Shown here piece by piece: positions 1 through 7,467 of a DNA stretch of 37,361 bases (its first letter is position 1; the number at the start of each line of letters is the position of its first letter). The stretch is from Candidatus Nomurabacteria bacterium (GTDB lineage: Bacteria; Patescibacteriota; Minisyncoccia; Phycocordibacterales; UBA5272), in the NCBI GenBank assembly GCA_029288775.1, contig JARIGQ010000009.1, positions 1 to 37,361 of the forward strand, read 5' to 3'. The notes beneath the pieces are model-generated. The model was given only the letters and a program-made list of their open reading frames with translations. It was not told where the DNA came from and did not search any database. The position numbers were made by a program, and so were the translations under genes.

Positions 1-160
1 ACATAACTCCTGCAGCTACAACAGATACCATAATAAGCACTGAATAGATAAAGCTTGTAGAAGCAAACAACGAAGTACTCTTCCCTGCTTCAAAGGTAGG
101 AGTAGCTATTCCAAGAGATTGGGTGAAGGAGGGTTCGAGGGAAGTATAGGAGGTAGCCAT
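1..160 (-). CDS. Partial membrane protein at the end of the T4SS-like cluster
   Basis: This ORF is not in the track because it runs off the left edge of the window. It starts at the ATG complementary to 158-160 and stays open for 53 codons. The N-terminus (MATSYTSLEPSFTQ...) is polar and Ser/Thr-rich with no clear signal peptide. A hydrophobic stretch begins near residue 40 (SFIYSVLIMVSVVAAGV), so at least one membrane helix is present. Only one base separates it from the stop of the upstream 314-aa gene, so it should be co-transcribed and probably translationally coupled. Its position at the end of a VirB4/PrgI/VirB6-like cluster makes a secretion-channel or pilin-like component possible, but nothing in the visible part proves that. 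Confidence 0.7.
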   Translation of the reverse strand, partial: MATSYTSLEPSFTQSLGIATPTFEAGKSTSLFASTSFIYSVLIMVSVVAAGVM

Positions 161-161
161 A

Positions 162-1106
162 TTATTTGCGGGTATCAAATACTATTTGCATATCCGCTTC
201 CGCTTGCTGGAGGAGACGTCTGGTGTTTTCTGTTGTGATAGAAAGGTTGCGTACTCCGTAGGAGTTTTCTTTGGGTCGAAGTGATAAGATTGTTTGCTCT
301 TGAGGGGTAACCGGCAATCCGTCGAGGGACCAGGTATATTGTGCGGTAGAGCTGAGTCCCCTTTTAGTAGAAAGATAATACGGCTCAAGGGAAAGTGTGA
401 TTGCGTTTGTTAATTCTATGCGATTACCAAATGCATGAGCCATGAGTGTTCCTAAAATATCATCATATCCGTAGACAAGCGGCATAACTGGATGTGGCGA
501 AAGAGAAATGGTATTTTCAGCTACTCCACCGAGCGCGCTTCGTACTCGCACTTTAATAGAAGTAGAATCAGATAAGGTGTCTAAAGGAATAAACGCTGAT
601 TGTTTCCCTGCCCCTGAGCTTGAGGAAAGATATTCATCGTTAACATACCACGCATATGAAAGAGATGCAGGTGCTTGCCCTATATCGGGAAGAGCGGTTA
701 CTTTCACCACTGATCCTTCGGCGGGAAGCGCACGCCCTTCGTAAAATGCTGGTACATAGCTTTCTACTGCTTCCCAAAGTAGCTGTACATACTGTGGGGC
801 TACGGTGATTGAGGTAATGACGCTATTGCCTTTACTGTCGGTCAAAGAAGCATCGACTGGAAATGAGGACCCAGACGGCCCTGTTGTTACTGTAAGGTCT
901 CGTACCCCTAGTCCACGCTTCACTTCTTTACCTTTTACCTTCCATATAACTAGAGAGGTATCTACATCCATATCGTAACTTACTAAGGTAAGTTTTACTT
1001 GAGAGTTAGGGGCAGGATTTTCGGGATCAATAGTAATTACAACCGAGGCTGCATGCGCCCACCCTACTCCCAAAAGTAGCATACAGGTAATCAAGAATGA
1101 TCTCAT
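162..1106 (-). CDS. Secreted Ig/PKD-like protein of the T4SS-like cluster
   Basis: A 314-aa protein with a clear Sec signal peptide (MRSFLITCMLLLGVGWAHAA, cleavage near residue 20). The mature part is rich in beta-strand patterns. Residues 21-105 resemble an Ig/PKD-like module (IDPENPAPNSQVKLTL, then VIWKVKGKEV), and a second such module appears around residues 120-205 (LSYAWYVNDEYL). A third short sandwich-like segment near 250-280 (AQYTWSLDGLPV) repeats the same 'YxWxxDG' core. No catalytic motif is visible. Its ATG lies inside the last codons of the VirB4 ATPase gene (4-base ATGA overlap), so translation is coupled to the ATPase. A role as a surface or extracytoplasmic component of the secretion apparatus is inferred from context; the family was not identified. 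Confidence 0.8.
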   Translation of the reverse strand: MRSFLITCMLLLGVGWAHAASVVITIDPENPAPNSQVKLTLVSYDMDVDTSLVIWKVKGKEVKRGLGVRDLTVTTGPSGSSFPVDASLTDSKGNSVITSITVAPQYVQLLWEAVESYVPAFYEGRALPAEGSVVKVTALPDIGQAPASLSYAWYVNDEYLSSSSGAGKQSAFIPLDTLSDSTSIKVRVRSALGGVAENTISLSPHPVMPLVYGYDDILGTLMAHAFGNRIELTNAITLSLEPYYLSTKRGLSSTAQYTWSLDGLPVTPQEQTILSLRPKENSYGVRNLSITTENTRRLLQQAEADMQIVFDTRK

Positions 1107-2920
1107 AGAGTTTGAGCTTGCTCCTTCTCTTCTTTCATGGCTTTAATTTGGAGCAGTTGTGAAGGATCACTCGTAATGATTTGGTCCTCGGTATAGCTTG
1201 CTACTACTTTGATGGCTACGTGCTTGAGTCCTGCAAAGAATATTCCCTCACCCACACCTGATTCAAGCAGAAGGAATTTCTCTTCATCGGTAAGGTTGAA
1301 AGTTTTTTGCACCACATCAATGGATGAAGGCGATTGTTTGAGAAGGAGCTGAATGGATGAGTTCGTAATAATCGGTAATCCGTATGGGCTTTTAAGAAAG
1401 TCGCCAACGTCTTGGGTGATAGTTGCAAGCCCTAAATAATATTTTCGGCCACGCTTCGCAAGACCAAATAAGAAGGAAGCGGTATCATCATTTTTCATCA
1501 TAATCCACGCTTCATCCACCACAAGCAAGCGTCTCTTGATGTTTTTACGCACAGCATTCCATATATAGTGGGTGATAATGTACATAGCCACTGGCTTGAG
1601 CTCGTCTTCCATATCGCGAATAGAGAAACATACCAGCTTTTTATTAATGTCCACGTTCGATGGCTGATTGATGAATCCTGACCATGTACCTTTGGTGTAC
1701 TTTGAAAGACGGGCTAGCAAGTCATCCGATCCTCCAATTCCCTGAAGTACTGTTTCGAAATCCGAAAGAAGGGGCGGTTCAAGCTTGGTGAAGTCTATAT
1801 CACCTGTAATGTCCTTGAGCGCATAGGTTTCCGTAATTGCCTGATCAATAATGGCATCTTCTTCTGGAGTAAGTCCTCCCAACATGACACGAAAGAGGCC
1901 GACTAAGTTTACGATATTGGATCGAAGCACTTCAGATGGAGATTCATCTTCAGTCGGTGCCGGAAGATCAAAGGGGTTGATGTGGTGTTCACTTGTGAGG
2001 GAAATATCAAAATATCTACCCCCTACGGATTCAGCGAGATACTCATACTCGCGTTCAGGGTCGATGATAATGACCTCCGTATCAAACATAAGCGTACGCA
2101 GGATTTCCAATTTGGTAGTATAGCTTTTACCGGAACCAGATTTTGCAAAGACGATGGAATTATAGTTTTCAAGTGAAAAACGGTCAAAGAGAATAAGCGA
2201 TCCATTATGGCGGTTAAGACCGTACAAAATACCTCTATCTGATGAAAGGTCAAAAGAAACAAATGGAAAGAATGAAGAAAGGGGCGAAGTGTTAAGTTTT
2301 TTCTTGATGAGAAGCTGGTCCTGACCAAGGGGGATTGTTGAGAGAAAGCCAGTATCTTGCTGGAAAAGTGCAGGTTTTACATATACGAGACGAGATTCAA
2401 GAATATTTTTGATTTCATTTTCCACCTTGTCTACTTCTGCTTCACTTGATCCATAGATAGAAAGATAGAGCGCCACCTCAAACATCTTCTCTTGTGCTTG
2501 GGTAAGACCATCACGGAGATCTTCCAAATCTTGATAGGCAACATCTAATGTCGGGTCGCGCACTAGCCCCTTCTCTTCTCTGGTCATGATTTGGCTTTCC
2601 ACTTCCGCTACTTTTCGTTGGAATTGCTTCATGACATCCCCCGTATCAAGTGGAGTAACATGAATGCCAACATCAAATACTTTATCCAAGTTAATAATTG
2701 GTGAAAGCCAATTGTCAGTAAGAAAACGAGGATAAGATACCACGAAATAGGAACGGACAATATTAGTACCGAGATTTAAATATTTTGGCTGTATACCAAG
2801 GGCCGACGGAGCAATAATGTCCTTCAATTGCATTTCCGCTACTTTATATACCTGGTCAGGAAGCACCGGATTAACGGGGCTTGTAGGTTTATTTTTATTT
2901 AAAAAATCAAAGATTCCCAT
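1103..2920 (-). CDS. virB4: VirB4-family type IV secretion ATPase
   Basis: A 605-aa ATPase of the VirB4/TraC/CagE family, which energises assembly of, and transport through, type IV secretion channels at the inner face of the membrane. Residues 1-230 match the domain preceding the motor (a bent helical region around 95-145, then LSIYGSSEAEVDKVENEI). Walker A is SGSGKSYTT near residues 261-269. It is followed by a hydrophobic strand with acidic end (VIIIDPEREYEYL) and a Walker B-like RRLLVVDEAW near residue 460, with a downstream QDVGDF segment typical of the family. The usual VirB4 is about 800 aa; the most N-terminal part here lies in the separate upstream ORF, 14 bases away. It overlaps the next gene by four bases. 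No convincing leaderless promoter was seen before its ATG, which fits operon expression. Confidence 0.93.
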   Translation of the reverse strand: MGIFDFLNKNKPTSPVNPVLPDQVYKVAEMQLKDIIAPSALGIQPKYLNLGTNIVRSYFVVSYPRFLTDNWLSPIINLDKVFDVGIHVTPLDTGDVMKQFQRKVAEVESQIMTREEKGLVRDPTLDVAYQDLEDLRDGLTQAQEKMFEVALYLSIYGSSEAEVDKVENEIKNILESRLVYVKPALFQQDTGFLSTIPLGQDQLLIKKKLNTSPLSSFFPFVSFDLSSDRGILYGLNRHNGSLILFDRFSLENYNSIVFAKSGSGKSYTTKLEILRTLMFDTEVIIIDPEREYEYLAESVGGRYFDISLTSEHHINPFDLPAPTEDESPSEVLRSNIVNLVGLFRVMLGGLTPEEDAIIDQAITETYALKDITGDIDFTKLEPPLLSDFETVLQGIGGSDDLLARLSKYTKGTWSGFINQPSNVDINKKLVCFSIRDMEDELKPVAMYIITHYIWNAVRKNIKRRLLVVDEAWIMMKNDDTASFLFGLAKRGRKYYLGLATITQDVGDFLKSPYGLPIITNSSIQLLLKQSPSSIDVVQKTFNLTDEEKFLLLESGVGEGIFFAGLKHVAIKVVASYTEDQIITSDPSQLLQIKAMKEEKEQAQTL

Positions 2921-2934
2921 AGTGGTGATAGGTA

Positions 2935-3576
2935 TTATTGTGTGCTTTGAGTGACATGCGGAGCGTCACGATCTTGCTCGCCAGGGTTAAAGAGTTTGTA
3001 GAAGAGTTCAACCACTTCTTCCGTGCCTAGTTTTTGCGCGCGAATACCAAAGCGAAGCAATCCCTGGATTACGGTTGCGATGCGCTGTTCGAGCTGAATG
3101 CGCGCTGCATCGAAACCGTCTTGTCCTGTCATTCCCGCTTTACCTCCGCCAAATGAAAGTAGGCCAGCTCCCCCTGCTCCGCTTGCTTGTGCGGGTAAAT
3201 ACGGAATCACGATGAAGAAATGTTTGGTCATGATATTGGTTTCTTCAGCAAATTTGTTGATGAATCCCATATATTCATGAATTTGAATCTTCAATAAGTC
3301 CTCCTTTACTTCAGCCGAGCGAGCCTGAAGCAATTCCATATAGGGTTTGATGTTGAGTCGGCGCGATTGAATGAAGAATTGTATGGGGAAATCAAGGGAA
3401 TTGAGAAGATTTTGAAACTGAAGAAGGATAGCCTGTTGTTCATCCTCGCTTTTAAGAGCCAAGTTTAAGGAAGAGGTAATCAACACAGAACGAAGTTCCC
3501 CGTTTTTTAGGACAATAATGCCATCGCGAACTCTATCAATGGGTACAAACTGTTGTGTAGCTGCTCCTGCTGCCAT
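2935..3576 (-). CDS. TraC/VirB4 N-terminal-domain-like protein
   Basis: A 213-aa cytoplasmic protein that resembles the N-terminal subdomain of VirB4/TraC ATPases: FVPIDRVRDGIIVLKNGELR, a strand/helix core 'LALKSEDEQQAILLQFQNLLNSL', then FPIQFFIQSRRLNIKPY. It has no Walker motifs. The middle carries a Gly/Ala-rich loop (QASGAGGAGLLSFGGGKAG, residues about 129-147), and the C-terminus is helical. The gene lies 14 bases upstream of the VirB4 ATPase ORF, so the classical VirB4 appears to be supplied as two polypeptides. A TATACT extended -10 box lies 6 nt before its ATG, suggesting a leaderless internal transcript. The alternative, a frameshifted single virB4, is unlikely because each ORF has a proper start and the ATPase ORF carries its own leader domain. 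Confidence 0.8.
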   Translation of the reverse strand: MAAGAATQQFVPIDRVRDGIIVLKNGELRSVLITSSLNLALKSEDEQQAILLQFQNLLNSLDFPIQFFIQSRRLNIKPYMELLQARSAEVKEDLLKIQIHEYMGFINKFAEETNIMTKHFFIVIPYLPAQASGAGGAGLLSFGGGKAGMTGQDGFDAARIQLEQRIATVIQGLLRFGIRAQKLGTEEVVELFYKLFNPGEQDRDAPHVTQSTQ

Positions 3577-3582
3577 GTTTGC

Positions 3583-3588
3583 AGTATA
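3583..3588 (-). promoter_or_regulatory. Extended -10 box of the VirB4 N-domain-like gene
   Basis: TGC-TATACT on the minus strand, ending 6 nt before the ATG at 3576; no Shine-Dalgarno. Confidence 0.65.
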
Positions 3589-3632
3589 GCAAAGTAAACC
3601 TTATCTTTTATCGGAAACAGTTGATAGTATCT

Positions 3633-4076
3633 CTAGGAATTGTCAGGAGGTAACTGTGTTCTATCAAGAACATCCAATCCGAGCGCGAGTTCATGAAGTT
3701 TGTCTTTGCTTGCTTTTTCTAAAGTAAGTTCTTTGGTGGTTTGTGCTACCACTTTATCGACATTGCTAGAAGTATTTGTACTTGTTGGGGTTTGGGCAGG
3801 TTGTTTCCAGGTATAAATTTTATTGCCGGTGTAGTAGCCAAACGCGCTTTCTAACACATCTGCAAAGGGTCTATTGTTAAGCTTAAGAAATGCCAAGGAA
3901 AGAAAAAGTGCGGAGACTATGACAATAAGGATTACTGCGATTATCTTAATAGGAATAAAAGTCCAAATAATGAAGGAAAATCCCCCGGCACCAAGGATGT
4001 AGCCAAACTGGCGAAGGGAAAGCGGGCCTACTACTTTGTCTTCTACGTCGATAAATTGAGGAACTCTGAATTGCAT
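3633..4076 (-). CDS. PrgI-family (VirB3-like) T4SS membrane protein
   Basis: A 147-aa protein matching the PrgI family, small inner-membrane components of Gram-positive-type type IV secretion and conjugation systems that correspond functionally to VirB3. The hallmark start is present (MQFRVPQFIDVEDKVVGPLS), followed by two closely spaced membrane helices at about residues 25-48 and 48-68 and the family's post-TM segment (LNNRPFADVLESAFGYY, then KIYTWK). The C-terminal 45 residues are a Thr/Ser-rich and charged cytoplasmic tail. It sits directly upstream of the two-part VirB4, the same order as in conjugative elements (PrgI then VirB4). A TATACT box lies 9 nt before its ATG. Confidence 0.9.
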   Translation of the reverse strand: MQFRVPQFIDVEDKVVGPLSLRQFGYILGAGGFSFIIWTFIPIKIIAVILIVIVSALFLSLAFLKLNNRPFADVLESAFGYYTGNKIYTWKQPAQTPTSTNTSSNVDKVVAQTTKELTLEKASKDKLHELALGLDVLDRTQLPPDNS

Positions 4077-4085
4077 GATGAGCCC

Positions 4086-4091
4086 AGTATA
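4086..4091 (-). promoter_or_regulatory. Extended -10 box of the PrgI-like gene
   Basis: TGT-TATACT on the minus strand, ending 9 nt before the ATG at 4076. A small CCCC-GCTA-GGGG hairpin (4096-4107) lies just upstream. Confidence 0.55.
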
Positions 4092-4117
4092 ACAGCCCCT
4101 AGCGGGGAGGAATAGTC

Positions 4118-4885
4118 TTATTCTTCTACCACTTCTCGATACGGATCCACATTATAGTGGGTGGGCGCTTTGGCGTAAGTTGCAGATCGAGATACAGCAT
4201 CCACAGGAACAGGGTTTATATTTTCCTCTGTGATTTGAGGGAGAACAACACCTGAATCTAGTTCGCCTTCATTTTGTTTAGATGAAGCTATTTGTTCTTG
4301 AATTTTTTTCAAACGCTCAGTCACTTCTTCATCATTGGGAATAGTATCCAAAATTTTAAGTTGATCCATCAGTGCAGAGCGAGATCCTGGTATGAGATTT
4401 GGTTGGGTTGGTTGGGTAGCAGGTTGAGGTGCTGTTGCTTCAGGTGAAGCCGGTGGAGTAGGTTCAGATACAAACGGTCCACGCTTTGTGGTATCGAGTA
4501 GTTCTTTACGTAACTCCTCTTGAGATCTCCCCTCACCTTTGAACTCAAGTGTTACCATTTCTGTAGGTGCTTTGCCTAGTATTTGTATGCGGGCTTTTTC
4601 TAGAATGGTTTTATCCAGATCAGCAGCAAGCTTGAGGGCTTCATCTTCCGAAAGACCTAACATATCAATGATCCCCTGCACTGCATCTTGTGGTTTAAGA
4701 GCCCCTATAAGAAGAAAGATAATAAGATCGGACAGCGCGGAATATTTACTTACTTGGAGGGTATAGGCTTTTCCTAGAATGGCGGTAGTTGTATTGACTT
4801 CTCCTCCATCAATAAGTCCCTGTATTTCTGCAGGAGCACTGCCGTAGAGTTCATCTAAATTGTCAGCAATGTAGTTAGGATGCAT
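4118..4885 (-). CDS. Cytosolic protein of unknown function in the T4SS-like cluster
   Basis: A 255-aa acidic protein without signal peptide. Residues 1-125 look helical and globular, with one moderately hydrophobic stretch (LSDLIIFLLIGAL, about 51-63) that is short for a membrane span. Residues 135-170 are a Pro/Thr/Ala/Gln-rich linker (PPASPEATAPQPATQPTQPN). The rest is a charged helical segment (VTERLKKIQEQIASSKQ) and a tail ending in REVVEE. I do not recognise the family. It begins only 5 bases after the VirB6-like gene stops and is followed by prgI, so it is probably a cytoplasmic accessory or adaptor of the channel; that role is inferred from position only. Confidence 0.75.
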   Translation of the reverse strand: MHPNYIADNLDELYGSAPAEIQGLIDGGEVNTTTAILGKAYTLQVSKYSALSDLIIFLLIGALKPQDAVQGIIDMLGLSEDEALKLAADLDKTILEKARIQILGKAPTEMVTLEFKGEGRSQEELRKELLDTTKRGPFVSEPTPPASPEATAPQPATQPTQPNLIPGSRSALMDQLKILDTIPNDEEVTERLKKIQEQIASSKQNEGELDSGVVLPQITEENINPVPVDAVSRSATYAKAPTHYNVDPYREVVEE

Positions 4886-4890
4886 AAAGG

Positions 4891-7407
4891 TTAAATGGTA
4901 GCCGCTTGAGGTTGTGTAGAAGTTCCCGTCTGGTTGGTAGAAGGAGAGTTTTGGCTTCTTAGATTCGGAGTAGTATTCCCAAGGTTTTGATTTTGCTTAT
5001 GAACTCGTTGTGCTGCAAGGGCTTCGCTGTAGCTTCCATAAGAAGTTCCATTAAATGAGTACTTTCCATCCTGAGTTTTATTAATTCCTCCTACGCTTGA
5101 TGGAGGAGTAGAAGTGGAAGATGGGGAATTGGGCACAAGCCCTGCTGCATCAAGTGATGAAGTATCAAGATTTGGGGAGCTTGTTTGTACTGAAGAAGGC
5201 GTGGATGTTGCAGGTGATGCAGATCCAGGTACTGATTGGGTTGAATTACTTTTAATATAATCTTGTATATCCTTAGGCAAGGAATCAAAATATTCTTGTT
5301 TTTTATCCTGGTCGTTAATTTTATCGTATTTATCTTTTGCTTTTATTTTATCTTTTTGGAATTCATCGCGAATCTTCTGCGCATCACTTCTCATGAAAAG
5401 CGCTCTTTGGCCGAGTTCCGTAGGATTGCGCGTGGTTTGCGTAAGATAACTATCTGCAACCCCCGCCTTCTTTTTCTCTGCAGAGTTTATGTAGTTAAGT
5501 TTTGCTCTAGTTGTTTCTTTTTGAGTTTTATAGCGTTCATCATAATTTTGTTTAAGTCCAGTTTGCATACTAAGGCCCATACCCCCCGTAATTCCGGCGG
5601 TTGCTAATCCTTTACTTACCAAACCCACATTACGCGCATCAAACGTGCTTTGAGCAAGTGAGTTGCTTAATGTATATAATCCTCGACCCATTCGGGAGGC
5701 TTGGGCATTTTTCATCCAATCACTATCACGCCAACGGGCTGCTGCTGCCCCAAGGCTTCCTCTAGCCAATACCCCTGTCCCTGCAGTTGCTGCTGCAAGT
5801 CCAAACCCTCCTACTTTGCCAAGGGCGTTTGTGGCAAATTGCCCTACTTCTCCTGCAAAATAAGTGGTTACCTTAAGCATAATGTGGAGCATGACCAGCA
5901 TCATGGTGATATTGAAAAACGTCTGTATAGATGCCCCACCGCCCGTAAAAGAATTACCACTTACTTGTGAGATAGTTCCAAACACTTCCATAAATTTGAG
6001 AGTGAGCGCAAGCATGATCATAAATACCGGAGCTACGATGAGTTGTTCAAAGAATATTTTCCGTACTTTCATTGCTGCTTCACCAAGTTTAGGGACTACG
6101 CTATCTATAAGAAGAATTGGAGATGCGATGATAATAAACACCAAGGCTGCCGCACGGCCTACAATAATAGCGGTTGCTTTAAAGAATATATACGCGGCAT
6201 AGAGGACAAAAACTACAGCAAGAAGCGCTGCTGGAGTGCTGTTGAGTGAGTTCACAAAACCGCTTTGGGAAGTGCTCACATTAGTTGCACTCCCAACGAG
6301 TCCATAGAGTCCCAAGCGTGTCATAATAAGCGCCCCGGGAGTGTTTTGGCCTAAAGCAGTAGCTGCATTACTAAAATCCGTAGTAAGCGGTTCTGACCCC
6401 ACTGCACTTGCGTATACATTTAGCGAAATAACATTCGAGATATCTGTAAGGGTACGAGTTACGGGATAGGAAAAGTTTACAAAAAGGGCAAAAATTACAA
6501 GCCACCCAACGTATTTAGTGAATGTTTCTTCTTTTCCTATGATGTACATAAAACCAAGATACAAACCGGCAAACACTACCACAAGCGAGATGATTTGTCG
6601 CACCACCAACCAGATTGGGTAAAGGCTGTCAGGTGCCCATTTGCTAAATCCAAGAACACTGACCTGAATTGCATAATTCATCATATTGGCACTCACCCAC
6701 ACCAAAAATCCGGCAATTTGAAGGAGAGTGTTTTTAATAATCCAAGCAATACCGCTATCAATACAGTTGGTTATGCTTCCTTTTATGATTCCACATTCAT
6801 CTTTAGTTCCGGGGGTTACTGCGGTTGCGGCGGATGTTCCCGAGGTGCTTATAGCGGTTGCATTATTAAGAGAAGATGCCGCATCGCTTCCGGCTGTTAT
6901 GGTGCCATTTTGAATTTGCTTTGCCTGAGTAATAAGATCATTTAATCCATGTAGTCCCCCACCCGTTCCGTTTGATCCCGTAAGAATCGATTGCTGTTCA
7001 GCAATTCTAGGTATTCCTGTAAATGCTGTAGACCATGCCCCTACAGTCTTATTAAGAGCATTGAGTTGAGTTTGTGCTGGTTGTAAGGCATTGTTTTGAC
7101 CTGTCGTAAATTCTTGAAAGTAAATATTTTGAAGGGAAGTAAGTGTTTGAACATTTTGATCCAATGCTGCCAGTTTTTGTGTTTTATCTGTACCATCCGG
7201 AAGTTTTTGTGTTGCTGTTTTAAGAGTGTCCAATGCCTGAAAGGTTGCACTAAAAACACTCGCCGTTTGTGCGAGAAAATAATCATAGGTGCCCGCATTT
7301 GCTTTATCTACCAGACGATCAGCATTTTGTGCAGAAACTAATCCAGTAGTGGAGAAAAACCCTGTAAAAATGAGGAGCGATATAACAAAAACTCCGAGAC
7401 GTCTCAT
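4891..7407 (-). CDS. VirB6/TrbL-like polytopic channel protein
   Basis: An 838-aa membrane protein with the layout of VirB6/TrbL-type channel subunits. It has a signal peptide (MRRLGVFVISLLIFTGFFSTT), an extracytoplasmic helical region to about residue 215, then at least six strongly hydrophobic helices between about 225 and 530 (for example IISLVVVFAGLYLGFMYII, AALLAVVFVLYAAYIFF, AAALVFIIIASPILLI, FFNITMMLVMLHIMLKV). The Gly/Ala-rich segment after the last helix is typical of TrbL-like proteins. The C-terminal 250 residues are soluble: charged helices (KIRDEFQKDKIKAKDKYDK) followed by a long Ser/Thr/Pro/Gln-rich disordered tail. A TACACT extended -10 lies 6 nt before its ATG, and the whole start region is enclosed by a terminator-like inverted repeat, described separately. 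Confidence 0.85.
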   Translation of the reverse strand: MRRLGVFVISLLIFTGFFSTTGLVSAQNADRLVDKANAGTYDYFLAQTASVFSATFQALDTLKTATQKLPDGTDKTQKLAALDQNVQTLTSLQNIYFQEFTTGQNNALQPAQTQLNALNKTVGAWSTAFTGIPRIAEQQSILTGSNGTGGGLHGLNDLITQAKQIQNGTITAGSDAASSLNNATAISTSGTSAATAVTPGTKDECGIIKGSITNCIDSGIAWIIKNTLLQIAGFLVWVSANMMNYAIQVSVLGFSKWAPDSLYPIWLVVRQIISLVVVFAGLYLGFMYIIGKEETFTKYVGWLVIFALFVNFSYPVTRTLTDISNVISLNVYASAVGSEPLTTDFSNAATALGQNTPGALIMTRLGLYGLVGSATNVSTSQSGFVNSLNSTPAALLAVVFVLYAAYIFFKATAIIVGRAAALVFIIIASPILLIDSVVPKLGEAAMKVRKIFFEQLIVAPVFMIMLALTLKFMEVFGTISQVSGNSFTGGGASIQTFFNITMMLVMLHIMLKVTTYFAGEVGQFATNALGKVGGFGLAAATAGTGVLARGSLGAAAARWRDSDWMKNAQASRMGRGLYTLSNSLAQSTFDARNVGLVSKGLATAGITGGMGLSMQTGLKQNYDERYKTQKETTRAKLNYINSAEKKKAGVADSYLTQTTRNPTELGQRALFMRSDAQKIRDEFQKDKIKAKDKYDKINDQDKKQEYFDSLPKDIQDYIKSNSTQSVPGSASPATSTPSSVQTSSPNLDTSSLDAAGLVPNSPSSTSTPPSSVGGINKTQDGKYSFNGTSYGSYSEALAAQRVHKQNQNLGNTTPNLRSQNSPSTNQTGTSTQPQAATI

Positions 7408-7440
7408 GCGCGTAGTGTATCACGCAGGAATCTCGGAGTT
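7387..7440 (-). terminator. Terminator-like hairpin enclosing the start of the VirB6-like gene
   Basis: On the minus strand AACTCCGAGA (7431-7440) pairs perfectly with TCTCGGAGTT (7390-7399), followed by TTTTTGTT. A small inner stem GCGT/ACGC encloses the -10. The loop contains the promoter and ATG of the 838-aa gene. It can end transcription arriving from the 556-aa gene. Confidence 0.7.
7414..7419 (-). promoter_or_regulatory. Extended -10 box of the VirB6-like gene
   Basis: TGA-TACACT on the minus strand, ending 6 nt before the ATG at 7407, inside the loop of a terminator-like inverted repeat. Confidence 0.65.
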
Positions 7441-7467
7441 CTGTTGATGGAAGAGTTTCCGGTAATA

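Noticed and set aside
1103-3576. Frameshifted virB4 pseudogene
   Set aside because: Both ORFs have their own start codons and sensible domain boundaries, and the 213-aa gene has its own promoter-like box. The split looks like normal gene organisation rather than a sequencing error.
4096-4107. CCCC-GCTA-GGGG hairpin as a terminator before prgI
   Set aside because: Only four base pairs and no T-run follow; too weak to call.
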